A stretch of 64,000 nucleotides of DNA from Azospirillum oleiclasticum (GTDB lineage Bacteria; Pseudomonadota; Alphaproteobacteria; Azospirillales; Azospirillaceae), in NCBI RefSeq assembly GCF_013423485.1, contig NZ_JABFFR010000036.1, positions 62,001-126,000 on the forward strand, read 5' to 3'. The notes below the pieces were generated by a model, which was given only the letters and a program-made list of their open reading frames with translations, made no database searches and had not been told where the DNA came from. Below, one piece after another: positions 14,502-22,916 of the stretch (within the stretch, counting starts at the first letter, position 1; each line of letters begins with the position of its first letter). Made by a program: the position numbers and the translations under genes.

Positions 14502-16244
14502 TCACGCGTCGAACACCAGCGTGATCTCGCAGCGGTCGTGGTGCACGGCGGTGGTGACGCGGTCGGCGGCGCGCCCGATCAGGAAGGCGGCGAGGCTGCG
14601 GGCGCCGTCCGGGGCGGACAGCACCTCCTGCTCGGTCGGGCGGTCGCTGCGGGGGTGCAGCACCTCCCCCGCATAGGCGACGGTGACGGTGAAGGTGAAC
14701 TCGTCGAAGCTGGTGCGCACCTCCACCGGGCGCCGCACCTCCGCACCGCCAGCAGCGATGGCGGTGTCGGCGATCATGCCGTTTCCGGCCAGCGTCTCCA
14801 CCACCTCCTGGGTGGCGAAGCGGGCGCGGAACAGGGTGTCGGGAGCGGCCCCCCACAGCCGCCCCTGCCCGGTCATGAAGTCGGCAAGGCGCTCCACGTC
14901 CAGCCGGGCGGCGTCGATGCGGAAGCGGCTGCGCTTGTGGATGCCGATGCGGAACAGCGCGTTCAGCAGCACCGCCAGCGTCACCGCCAGGGCAAGCGGC
15001 GAGGACACCAGCGGCACCAGCCATCCCGGCAGCGTCTCCGCCTCCACCGGCTGCACCAGCTGCCCCAGACCGAAGGCGAGCCCGATGCCCAGCGTGAACA
15101 CCTTGCGCGAATCCAGCAGGCGCGACGCGATGACCTGGATGCCGTTCATCACCAGGAAACAGCCGCTGAACATCAGCGCGGCGCCGATCACCGGCGCCGG
15201 CATCGCCAGCAGCAGCATCGCCACCTTGGGCGAGAAGGACAGCGCCAGCAGGAACAGCCCGACCGCCACCCCCACCGCCCGGCTGGTCGCCCCGGTCGCC
15301 ACCGACAGCCCGACAGCCCCGGAGGTCGCCGCCTGACCCACCCCGCCGACCAGCCCGGCCACCACGTTGCACAGCCCGTCGGCCAGCACGCCGCGGCCGA
15401 TGTTGCGCATGTCGGGCCGCACCCAGCCGGCGTCGTTGGCCTTCTGCGCGGCGGTCACGGCGCCGACGGCGTTGAGCGCCATGGCGAGCGCCGCCACCAG
15501 GAAGGGAAGCACCAGCTCCGCGTCGAAGGCCAGCCCGAAGCCGCCCACCTCCGGCACCGCCAGCAGCGGTGCCGCCGCCATCCCGGCCAGCTCGTCGGCG
15601 CCGATGCGGCCGGTCACGGCCGACAGCCCGTAGCCCGCCGCGATGCCCACCAGCGTGCAGTAGAGGCGCAGGTGCCGCCCTCCCCACACGCTGGCGACGA
15701 CGATCACCGCCAGCGTCAGCACGGCCACGACCCGGTGCGCGGTGCGGTCGCCCGCCGGCAGCGCGTGGCCCAGGAACTGGCGCTCCGCCAGCGTCATCAC
15801 CGACAGCCCGACCATGAACACCACAAAGCCCGCCAGCTCCGCCGGCAGCAGCGGGCGCATGCGGTGGATCAGCCGTGACAGCAGCGCCACCGCCGCCCCG
15901 GCGACGATGGTCATCCCGAACAGCAACGGCAACCCGCCACGCTCCAGCGCCAGGATGGAGGGGGGAAGCAGGATGGTGGTGGTCGTCGTCGGGATCAGGT
16001 AGCCCGAGCCGATGCCGAAGCGCCCGGCGGACTGCAGGATCGTGCCGACCCCACCCGCCACCATGGTCAGGCAGACCAGCCGCACCCCGTCCTCCGCCGG
16101 CATTTGGCCGAACCGGGCGATGGTGACGGCGACCACCAGATAGATGGCGACGATGGCGAGATGCTGGACGGCAAGGAGGGCGGTGACGGGAAGGGAAGGA
16201 CGCTCATCGACCCAGTAGGTCAGCTCGGCCGGGCGTTTCGCCAT
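14502..16244 (-). CDS. NCS2-family (uracil/xanthine) permease with extra C-terminal domain
   Basis: A 580-residue permease. About twelve hydrophobic segments cover residues 20-430, with NCS2 features such as SGRFGIGSGYLIP-like and NPVGA-type loops and the repeated ALNAVGAVTAAQKAND segment. Family members import purines or uracil with a cation. Beyond the transporter, residues about 440-580 form a soluble extension. Its pattern (RLADFMTGQGRLWGAAP, FATQEVVETLAGN, VRTSFDEFTFTVTVAYAGE, ITLVFDA) loosely recalls an anti-sigma-type GHKL ATPase without clear nucleotide motifs. The extra domain suggests regulation of transport, which is inference. ATG 16244 is the first good start. Confidence 0.8.
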   Translation of the reverse strand: MAKRPAELTYWVDERPSLPVTALLAVQHLAIVAIYLVVAVTIARFGQMPAEDGVRLVCLTMVAGGVGTILQSAGRFGIGSGYLIPTTTTTILLPPSILALERGGLPLLFGMTIVAGAAVALLSRLIHRMRPLLPAELAGFVVFMVGLSVMTLAERQFLGHALPAGDRTAHRVVAVLTLAVIVVASVWGGRHLRLYCTLVGIAAGYGLSAVTGRIGADELAGMAAAPLLAVPEVGGFGLAFDAELVLPFLVAALAMALNAVGAVTAAQKANDAGWVRPDMRNIGRGVLADGLCNVVAGLVGGVGQAATSGAVGLSVATGATSRAVGVAVGLFLLALSFSPKVAMLLLAMPAPVIGAALMFSGCFLVMNGIQVIASRLLDSRKVFTLGIGLAFGLGQLVQPVEAETLPGWLVPLVSSPLALAVTLAVLLNALFRIGIHKRSRFRIDAARLDVERLADFMTGQGRLWGAAPDTLFRARFATQEVVETLAGNGMIADTAIAAGGAEVRRPVEVRTSFDEFTFTVTVAYAGEVLHPRSDRPTEQEVLSAPDGARSLAAFLIGRAADRVTTAVHHDRCEITLVFDA

Positions 16245-16444
16245 GGGGTCCCTTGCGGCGGGGTTGGTCACGGCAACGGTATACCGCGCGCACCACACTT
16301 GCCAACGGTCAAGCGCCGCACGCTCAACCCCTTCGTTCCGCTGATGGAACGACCAACGGGTTAGGCCGCATGACACCGTGACCGGACGGGGTCTCTTGCC
16401 ATTTGGTCAGACGATGCATGGCCCCTCCTTCCAGCCGGTGAGAC

Positions 16445-18046
16445 ATGACCCTGCACAGCCGAACCGCCAAGGCGGGCCGGGACAGCGCGGCCTCCGCCAT
16501 CGCGGTGCCGGCTGTGTTGGCCGCCTTCTTCGCCGCGGTCACCGCGGCCGGCTTGGCCTTTCCCTTCATCGGGCTGACCGACGCCAGCCTGTGGGGCGAC
16601 GAGCTGTGGACGCTCTACCTGTCCGACCCCGCGCTGGCCCCGGCGGAGCTGCTGCATGAGCGCATCGTGCGCGACGTGCACCCGCCGCTCTATTACCTGA
16701 TGCAGAACCAGTGGCTGCGGCTGTTCGACGATCCGGTGCTGGGCGCGCGGCTGCTCGGCGCGCTGTGCGCGGCGGGGCTGGTGGCGGCGGTGCTGGCGTT
16801 CGGCCGGCGCTTCCTGTCGATGACGGGCACCCTCTTCCTGTCGGCGCTGATCGTCACCTCCTACGCCTTCATCGTCTACGCGCACGAGGCGCGCAACTAC
16901 GCGCTGGTCTTCGCGCTCGGCACCCTGCTGGCGCTGCTGATGACGGAGGCGCTGCGCCGGATCGGCGCGGAGCGGCGGCTGTCCGCAGGGCTGCTGACCG
17001 GGCTGGGCGCGGTCGCGGCGCTGGCCGGGCTGACGCATTATTATGGCTTCCTGCTGGCTGGCGCGGTGTTCGGGGTGATCCTGACGGGGGCGCTGGCGGT
17101 GCGGCGCTGGCGCGACGCGGCGCTGATCGCGGCGGTGGGGACGGTGGTGTTCGCCGTCGATGCCGGCTACGCGCTGTGGCAATTGCCGCAGGCCACCAAC
17201 GGGCTGGACGAGGTGTGGATCGGCGAATCCGCCGGCTGGTACGCGCTCCAGATCAAGGAATTCGCGTGGCTGGCGGGGGGCGGGCAGCACGGCATCCTGG
17301 CCGTGTTGCTGGGGCTCGCCGTGGCTTTCGCCGTGGCGGTGCGGCGGTCCGGCCCGGCGGCGGCCCTGGCGCGCCACGCCCTCCCGGTGCTGCCCTACGC
17401 CGGGGCGGTGCTGCTGGTGATCCTGTTCGGCATGCTGCTGTCGGCGCTGTGGGCACCGTCGGTGACGTCGCGCAACCTGCTGGTCACGGTACCGATGGTG
17501 TGGTTCGGTCTGGCGGTGGCGGTGGACGCCGCGCTGCGTTCCCCCTCCGCCTGGGCACGGCGGTCGGCGGCGGCCGGGGCCGCCGTCTCCATCGGCGTTG
17601 GTGCCGTCTTCGCTGCGGCCACGGGCGGGGCGGTGAAGGAGGAGTGGCGGGACTCCGCCGCCTTCGTGGAGACGCTGGCCGCCTGCCGGGACACGGCGAT
17701 CCCGGTGGCGGGACCCGCCGCCGTGCACGCGCCCTTCGGCCCGCACGCCGACCATTTCTACGGCTTCTACCTGACCCGCCCGGACCGCTACCGCTTCGTC
17801 AACATCCGCAACCCCGGCAACGCCGGGGCGCAGCCGGAAGGCGACTGCCCGATCCTGCTGTGGGCGGCGCGCGAGCTGGACCTGCCGGAGATCCGCGCCG
17901 TCCTTGACCGCGCCGCGCCCGGCACCCGCATCATCACCTTTCCCAACACCCGGCAGTGGGATTGCTGGCCGACGCGTTGCCGCCTGTTCGACCGCACGCG
18001 GGAGGTGGGGGCAATGGTGGTGTTGAAGCCCGCCGCGCTCCCATAG
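16445..18046 (+). CDS. GT39/ArnT-type membrane glycosyltransferase
   Basis: A 533-residue polytopic protein. The first periplasmic loop after helix 1 carries the acidic motif SLWGDELWTL, and a second motif VRDVHPPLYYLMQNQWLR follows; both are typical of the PMT/ArnT (GT-C) fold that uses polyprenyl-phosphate sugars on the outer face of the membrane. About ten further hydrophobic segments run to residue 400, followed by a soluble C-terminal domain of about 120 residues. It likely adds a sugar to a lipid-linked polysaccharide. It is the first gene of the exopolysaccharide block and converges with the polymerase gene. Confidence 0.75.
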   Translation: MTLHSRTAKAGRDSAASAIAVPAVLAAFFAAVTAAGLAFPFIGLTDASLWGDELWTLYLSDPALAPAELLHERIVRDVHPPLYYLMQNQWLRLFDDPVLGARLLGALCAAGLVAAVLAFGRRFLSMTGTLFLSALIVTSYAFIVYAHEARNYALVFALGTLLALLMTEALRRIGAERRLSAGLLTGLGAVAALAGLTHYYGFLLAGAVFGVILTGALAVRRWRDAALIAAVGTVVFAVDAGYALWQLPQATNGLDEVWIGESAGWYALQIKEFAWLAGGGQHGILAVLLGLAVAFAVAVRRSGPAAALARHALPVLPYAGAVLLVILFGMLLSALWAPSVTSRNLLVTVPMVWFGLAVAVDAALRSPSAWARRSAAAGAAVSIGVGAVFAAATGGAVKEEWRDSAAFVETLAACRDTAIPVAGPAAVHAPFGPHADHFYGFYLTRPDRYRFVNIRNPGNAGAQPEGDCPILLWAARELDLPEIRAVLDRAAPGTRIITFPNTRQWDCWPTRCRLFDRTREVGAMVVLKPAALP

Positions 18047-18061
18047 GGGGCGCCGGACCGG

Positions 18062-19369
18062 TCACCGCTCCGCGCCGGTGACCGCGTCCTCCTCCGTCGC
18101 GCGGCCATAGCCGGCCACCCGCTGCAGGGTGCAGAAGGCGATGAGCAGTGCGTTGACGCGCGGGTCGAGCAGCACGCCGCCGAAGAACAGGAAGCCGAAC
18201 AGCAGGAATCCCGACACCCATTTGGAGTGGGCACCGACAAAGACGCAGGCCAGGAAGAAGACCGAGAAGACCAGCGTGCCGACAATGCCGTATTCGAACA
18301 GAAGCTTGCCCCAGGTGGGGTCGTGCGCTTCGTAGGGGACGTCGTGCAGCACGCCGGTGATGCTGCCGGGGCCAAGCCCGAAGAAGAGCGCCGGGGTGTT
18401 GTCGACCACGAAGTCGCGCAGCAGCCAGAAGGCGGAAACGAAGCGGGCGAAGCCACTGGTCTGGGTGGACTGGAGCTCCCCGGCGCGTTGCAGGATGACG
18501 TCCAGGTGCAGCGCCCCGGCGAAGGGGATCAGCACCACCACCCCCACCGCCCCGGCGATCATCAGCCCCACCGCCCGCCGGTGCAGCACCACCAGCGGCA
18601 GGAAGACCGCCAGCAGCAGGATGCCGGTGCCGGAGTAGGACAGCGGCAGCGCCAGCCCGAACAGCGCCAGCCGCAGGACCCGGCCGAAGAACAGGATCTC
18701 CACCAGCAGCGCCAGCGCCAGAAGCTGGCTGAAGATCGACGGCTCCAGCAGCAGGAAGCCGTTGCTCTTCATCAGCGCCGCGCCATAGGTCAGCGGCACC
18801 GCGGTGTTGAAGCCCGGCATCAGGATGGCGTCGGGGAGCAGCCCCTTGAAGGTGAACAGCAACTCGGACTGGACGACGAACTGCGCCAGGAACTGGATCA
18901 CGCCCAGCACCGCGCAGACGAAGACCAGCGTCTGGAAGGTGCGGAGCGTGGCGAGGAAGAAGGCGCGGTCGGTGGTCGTCACGAAGACGAAGGGAACGTA
19001 CAGCGCCACGAACAGCAGGTAGGAGGTGGCCGAGGCGGTGGAGGGGTTGACCATCGCGCTGACCGCCGCCGCGGCGGCCACCACCGCGAAGAGCGCCAGC
19101 CGGGCGGTGTCCACCTGCAACAGCCCGCGCACCGCCATCAGTCCGACCGTGGCGAGCGTCACCAGCAGCCCCAGCGCGATGGCCGATCCGCCCACCGGAA
19201 AGCCGAAGCGCTGCAAGGGGATGGCCGCGAACAGCATGACCTGGAGGCAACGCAGAAGCAGCCGGCGGTCCCGCTCCTCCCGGTCGTCGATGGTGACGCC
19301 GACGGTGGCGGGGCGTCGTGCCGGGGCGAACTCCGGCAAGGCCACCAGGGGGGGAAGCTGCGTTGTCAT
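18062..19369 (-). CDS. O-antigen ligase/polymerase-like (Wzy) protein
   Basis: A 435-residue membrane protein with about eleven hydrophobic segments. The large periplasmic loop near residues 280-345 (LHLDVILQRAGELQSTQTSGFARF, then FFGLGPGSITGV) and the following GKLLFEYGIVGTLVF are typical of the Wzy/WaaL superfamily. Such proteins polymerise lipid-linked repeat units or ligate them. In a cluster with a flippase and a co-polymerase kinase, the polymerase role is more likely. Its ATG overlaps the stop of the upstream GT4 gene by four bases, so the two are coupled. Confidence 0.8.
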   Translation of the reverse strand: MTTQLPPLVALPEFAPARRPATVGVTIDDREERDRRLLLRCLQVMLFAAIPLQRFGFPVGGSAIALGLLVTLATVGLMAVRGLLQVDTARLALFAVVAAAAAVSAMVNPSTASATSYLLFVALYVPFVFVTTTDRAFFLATLRTFQTLVFVCAVLGVIQFLAQFVVQSELLFTFKGLLPDAILMPGFNTAVPLTYGAALMKSNGFLLLEPSIFSQLLALALLVEILFFGRVLRLALFGLALPLSYSGTGILLLAVFLPLVVLHRRAVGLMIAGAVGVVVLIPFAGALHLDVILQRAGELQSTQTSGFARFVSAFWLLRDFVVDNTPALFFGLGPGSITGVLHDVPYEAHDPTWGKLLFEYGIVGTLVFSVFFLACVFVGAHSKWVSGFLLFGFLFFGGVLLDPRVNALLIAFCTLQRVAGYGRATEEDAVTGAER

Positions 19370-20538
19370 GCGGCGCGCGGTGCGCTGCGGGTGCCGCCGG
19401 CCCGTTCGGCCAGCGCCTCCCCGTACAGCGCCAGCGTACGGTCGGCGATGCCGCCCCAATCCTGCATGCGTACGGCCAGCTCCCGCGCCGCGGCGCCGAG
19501 GCGTACGCGCTCGTCCGGCTGTTCGGCGAGCGCGGTCATGGCGGCGGCCAGCGCGTCCACATCACCGGCCGGCACCAGCCGCGCGCTCTCACCGTCGGTC
19601 AGCGTCTCCTTGAAGCCGCCGATGTCCGACGCCAGGATCGCCCGCCCCTGCCCCAAGGCCAGCGACAGCACGCCGCTCGCCTCGATCTCGCGGTAGGGGA
19701 AGACCTGCACGGCCGCGCGCGCCATCAGGTCGGCCATCTCCGCATCGTCCAGGAAGCGGAAGTCGAGGGTGACGAGGTCGGACAGGCCGTGCCGCTCCAC
19801 CGCCGCCGTCAGGGGGGCGGTGTCGATGTAGGGCTTGCCGGCGACCACGAAGCGGCAGCGCCGGCGCACCGCGTCGGGCATGCGGGCGACCGCCTCGATG
19901 AACAGGTCGACGCCCTTGTAGGGCTTGATCTTGCCGACGAGAACGAAGGTCACGGGATCAGGGGCCGGCGGCGGCATCGCCGGCACGGAACCGAGCAGCC
20001 CGTGCGGCACCACGGCGATGCGGCGCGGCTCCACCCCCGCCGCCTCCAGCCGGCGCACGCCCAGGCTGGTGTGCACGATCACCCGGTCGCAGCGGCGCGG
20101 CAGGTCGATGGCGCCCAGCCGTTGCAGGACGGAGCTGGGGTTGCCGTTGAAGGGCTCGGTGTCGTGCATGGTCAGCACCACCGGCGCCAGCGCCTGGAGC
20201 GACGGCAGGAAGCCGCGGTCGACCATCGGAAAGGGGAACCACTGGACATGGATCACGTCCGGCTTGAGCTCCCGCAGCAGGCCGCGCAGCCGCGCCATGC
20301 TCTCCACATGGCTGGCCCCCTTCAGGCCCAGGAACACCGGCCGCGGCAGCGCCTGGAGCCGGTCGAGGCCGCGGTAGAAGGGCTTGTGGAAGGGGATGGA
20401 CGGCTCCGGCCACGCGTCGCCGTCGGACAGCCAGCGGCCGACCATGTGCAGCTCGTGCCCGCGCCCCACAAGGCCGCGCGCCAGCGCCAGATCATAGGGC
20501 AGCGTGAAGTTCGACGGGTCGATCAGGGCGACGCGCAT
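19366..20538 (-). CDS. GT4-family glycosyltransferase
   Basis: A 390-residue GT-B fold transferase. The N-terminal acceptor lobe has RGLVGRGHELHMVGRW and KPDVIHVQWFPFPMVDRG. The C-terminal nucleotide-sugar lobe starts VTFVLVGKIKPYKGVDLFIEAV and contains the E..sG.lsLAlg signature EIEASGVLSLALGQGRAILAS. Family members use UDP- or GDP-sugars with retention of configuration. It acts in the cytoplasm on the lipid-linked repeat unit. It sits 28 bases after the sugar-transferase gene and overlaps the polymerase gene. Confidence 0.85.
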   Translation of the reverse strand: MRVALIDPSNFTLPYDLALARGLVGRGHELHMVGRWLSDGDAWPEPSIPFHKPFYRGLDRLQALPRPVFLGLKGASHVESMARLRGLLRELKPDVIHVQWFPFPMVDRGFLPSLQALAPVVLTMHDTEPFNGNPSSVLQRLGAIDLPRRCDRVIVHTSLGVRRLEAAGVEPRRIAVVPHGLLGSVPAMPPPAPDPVTFVLVGKIKPYKGVDLFIEAVARMPDAVRRRCRFVVAGKPYIDTAPLTAAVERHGLSDLVTLDFRFLDDAEMADLMARAAVQVFPYREIEASGVLSLALGQGRAILASDIGGFKETLTDGESARLVPAGDVDALAAAMTALAEQPDERVRLGAAARELAVRMQDWGGIADRTLALYGEALAERAGGTRSAPRAA

Positions 20539-20566
20539 GGAAACTCCCTTCCGAGGCGGCGCGGGG

Positions 20567-22435
20567 TCAATAGGCGCCCCGCCGCCGCAGGACCTTGCCG
20601 GGCGTGCGCAGCAGGATCACCACGTCCCTGGACACGCTCCAGGTGGTGACGTAGGTGCAGTCCAGCTCCACACGGCGGTCGTAGTCGACGTCCGACCGGC
20701 CGCTCACCTGCCATAGCCCGGTGATGCCCGGACGGCACTGCTCGTAGAAGGGGTAGAACTTGTCGTAAAAGGCGACCTCCTTTTCGACGATGGGCCGCGG
20801 CCCCACCAGGCTCATCTCGCCGCGCAGCACGTTGAAGAGCTGCGGCAGCTCGTCCAGGCTGGTCTTGCGCAGGAAGCGGCCGACCGGAGTGACGCGCGGA
20901 TCGTCGCGCAGCTTGAAGGTGCGCTCCCACTCGTCCCGCGCGTCGGCATCGCTGGCCAGCAGCTCCTCCAGCATGCGCTCGGCGTCCACATGCATGGTGC
21001 GGAACTTCAGGCAGCCGAAGCGGCGCCCGCCCACCCCGATGCGCCGATGGGCGAACAGAATCGGCCCGCCGTCGCGGCGCACCAGCACCGCCACCGCCAG
21101 CATCAGCGGCGCGAACAGCACCAGCAGCCCGGCCGCACCCACCACGTCCAGCACGCGCTTCATGCGGCTGGCGTGGATGGGGCGGATCGCCCGCACCGCC
21201 GCCGCGTCCATCGGCGGGGCCGACAGCGAGCCCCAGCCGAGATAGCCGGCGAAGCTGGGCTCGCCCATCAGCGCGTCCACCCGCACGGAACCGGCCGGCG
21301 TCCAGGTCTGGAAACGCTCGCCGCGGAAGGACTTGACGACGCCCAGCGCGGTGGCGGCGAAGGCCGACAGGATCTCCGTCACCCGCCGCACCGGCCCGAC
21401 ACGCAGCGCGTGGCCGAGCGCCAGCGCGGTGACGCCGCCCAGCGTGGTCAGCAGCGCCGCTTCCCACCCGAAGACGGTCACCAGGAAGGCGAAGGCGAAG
21501 CCGCCGGAAGCCGCGAGGCTGAAGGCGCCCAGCCAGCGCAGCAGCTTGTGCGACACGTATTTGTACACGGTGAAGGCGCCGCGCTGGACCACCCGCGGCC
21601 ACAGCAGCCGGTGCACGTTGAAGGCCTGGCAGGCGATGCGGACCTTGCGGCGGAACTCGTCGCCGCTGGCGGTGGTCGACTGCTCCCACGCCAGCGCGTC
21701 CGGTGCCCGCACGATGCGGTAGCCGTCGCACAGGATGGACAGGGAGACATAGAAGTCGTCGATGATGTCGCTGGGCACCGCCGGGTAGAGGGCGCGCCGC
21801 ACGGCGAAGATCGAGCCGTCCGCGCACAGCACGGAGCCGGTGTCGCTCTCCAGCTGCTTCACCCACTCCTCGTGCCGCCAGTAGGCGCTGCCGACGGCCG
21901 CGGTGGCCGAGGCCTCGCCGTTTGTGTAGCTCAGCGTGCCGCACACGCAGCCGACCTCGGGATCGGCGAAGTGGCGGCGCAGCGCCGCCACCGCGTCCGG
22001 GGCAAACATCACGTTGGCGTCGGAAAAGACGATGATGTCGCCGGTGGCCCGCGCGATCAGCCGCTCCATGCCATAAGTCTTGCCCTGCCGCTTCGGGCCG
22101 ACGACCACGGTGATCTCCGGTTCGAAGGCGCGCAGGATGTCGGCCGTGGCGTCGGTCGAAGCGTCGACATAGACCAGCAGCTCGACGTTGGGGGTGGAGC
22201 GCTTGATCGCCAGCAGGTTCTCCGCCTTGCGCCGGATCACCGCCTCCTCGTTGTAGGCGCAGACGCAGATCGAGACGGGCGCTCCCACCATCTCGTCGTC
22301 GGCCTGGACGGCCGCCGCTCCCGAATTCTTCTTGCGCAACATCATCAACGACAATGGATAGGTCGCGAACGGATGCACGGCCAGAGCCAGGAATAGAATG
22401 GCGAAGGACGCCAAAAGATACTCGTCCACGTTCAT
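20567..22435 (-). CDS. Fused GT2 glycosyltransferase and polyprenyl-phosphate sugar-1-phosphate transferase
   Basis: A 622-residue two-enzyme protein. After one N-terminal membrane helix comes a GT2 domain (about 48-290): VSICVCAYNEEAVIRRKAENLL, VYVDASTDATADIL, and the acidic pair in IVFSDANVMF. Two more helices follow, then a WbaP/ExoY-type domain (about 415-622) with KRVLDVVGAAGLLVLFAPLM, FKLRDDPRVTPVGRFLRKTSLDELPQL, LVGPRPI and PGITGLWQVSGRSD. The second domain starts a repeat unit by moving a sugar phosphate to undecaprenyl phosphate. Having both steps in one chain is unusual and would couple the first two sugar additions. ATG 22435 is chosen because the N-terminal helix begins there. Confidence 0.87.
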   Translation of the reverse strand: MNVDEYLLASFAILFLALAVHPFATYPLSLMMLRKKNSGAAAVQADDEMVGAPVSICVCAYNEEAVIRRKAENLLAIKRSTPNVELLVYVDASTDATADILRAFEPEITVVVGPKRQGKTYGMERLIARATGDIIVFSDANVMFAPDAVAALRRHFADPEVGCVCGTLSYTNGEASATAAVGSAYWRHEEWVKQLESDTGSVLCADGSIFAVRRALYPAVPSDIIDDFYVSLSILCDGYRIVRAPDALAWEQSTTASGDEFRRKVRIACQAFNVHRLLWPRVVQRGAFTVYKYVSHKLLRWLGAFSLAASGGFAFAFLVTVFGWEAALLTTLGGVTALALGHALRVGPVRRVTEILSAFAATALGVVKSFRGERFQTWTPAGSVRVDALMGEPSFAGYLGWGSLSAPPMDAAAVRAIRPIHASRMKRVLDVVGAAGLLVLFAPLMLAVAVLVRRDGGPILFAHRRIGVGGRRFGCLKFRTMHVDAERMLEELLASDADARDEWERTFKLRDDPRVTPVGRFLRKTSLDELPQLFNVLRGEMSLVGPRPIVEKEVAFYDKFYPFYEQCRPGITGLWQVSGRSDVDYDRRVELDCTYVTTWSVSRDVVILLRTPGKVLRRRGAY

Positions 22436-22916
22436 GTCCCCCGGTTCGGATCTCAGATTGCCTGTGATCGCCGCCTGTGATCGCCCTTTGGAGCTGTGGT
22501 ATTGGTCAGTCGGGATTTTCGGTAAAATTTGCGCGCAATATTGATTTGCTGGCCTATTAAACAAAATATTCTGTGTTGGTATGGTCTCTATATTGTATAA
22601 ACTCATTCATGCTGCGGTGCAAAAACGGAAAAGGGTTACCCGCCCCTGCGCCGCCTAACCCTAAACACCATCGCCTCGCTCCGTATTCCCAAAAAAATCC
22701 GCATGACGATGATCGCGCATCGCCCTGACGATCTCCAAAATTTAAAATATGTCTCGAAGGTTTCGACAGACGCAAGTCAATGAACCATAAAATCACATCT
22801 TTGGCTCACTGCCGCTTAATCATGGAATCATTGCCATCGTACCCCCATTGCACGTAACAGGCCCGGCGGGAGACGTGCGCTCCCGCCGGGCCGAAGCTCC
22901 TGTCGAACAGCCGGCG
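22436..22916. other. AT-rich intergenic region of the polysaccharide cluster
   Basis: A 480-base gap without a credible gene. AT content is high for this replicon between 22500 and 22830, suggesting a promoter zone for the leftward operon. A 13-base tandem duplication GCCTGTGATCGCC occupies 22460-22485. The right edge holds the hairpin at 22861-22891 listed separately. No specific promoter boxes were assigned. Confidence 0.5.
22861..22891 (-). terminator. Strong hairpin, likely terminator of the co-polymerase gene
   Basis: Perfect 12-base arms GCCCGGCGGGAG (22861-22872) and CTCCCGCCGGGC (22880-22891) with a seven-base loop lie 26 bases past the stop of the kinase gene. No clear T run follows on the minus strand, so termination may be partial. 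Confidence 0.55.
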
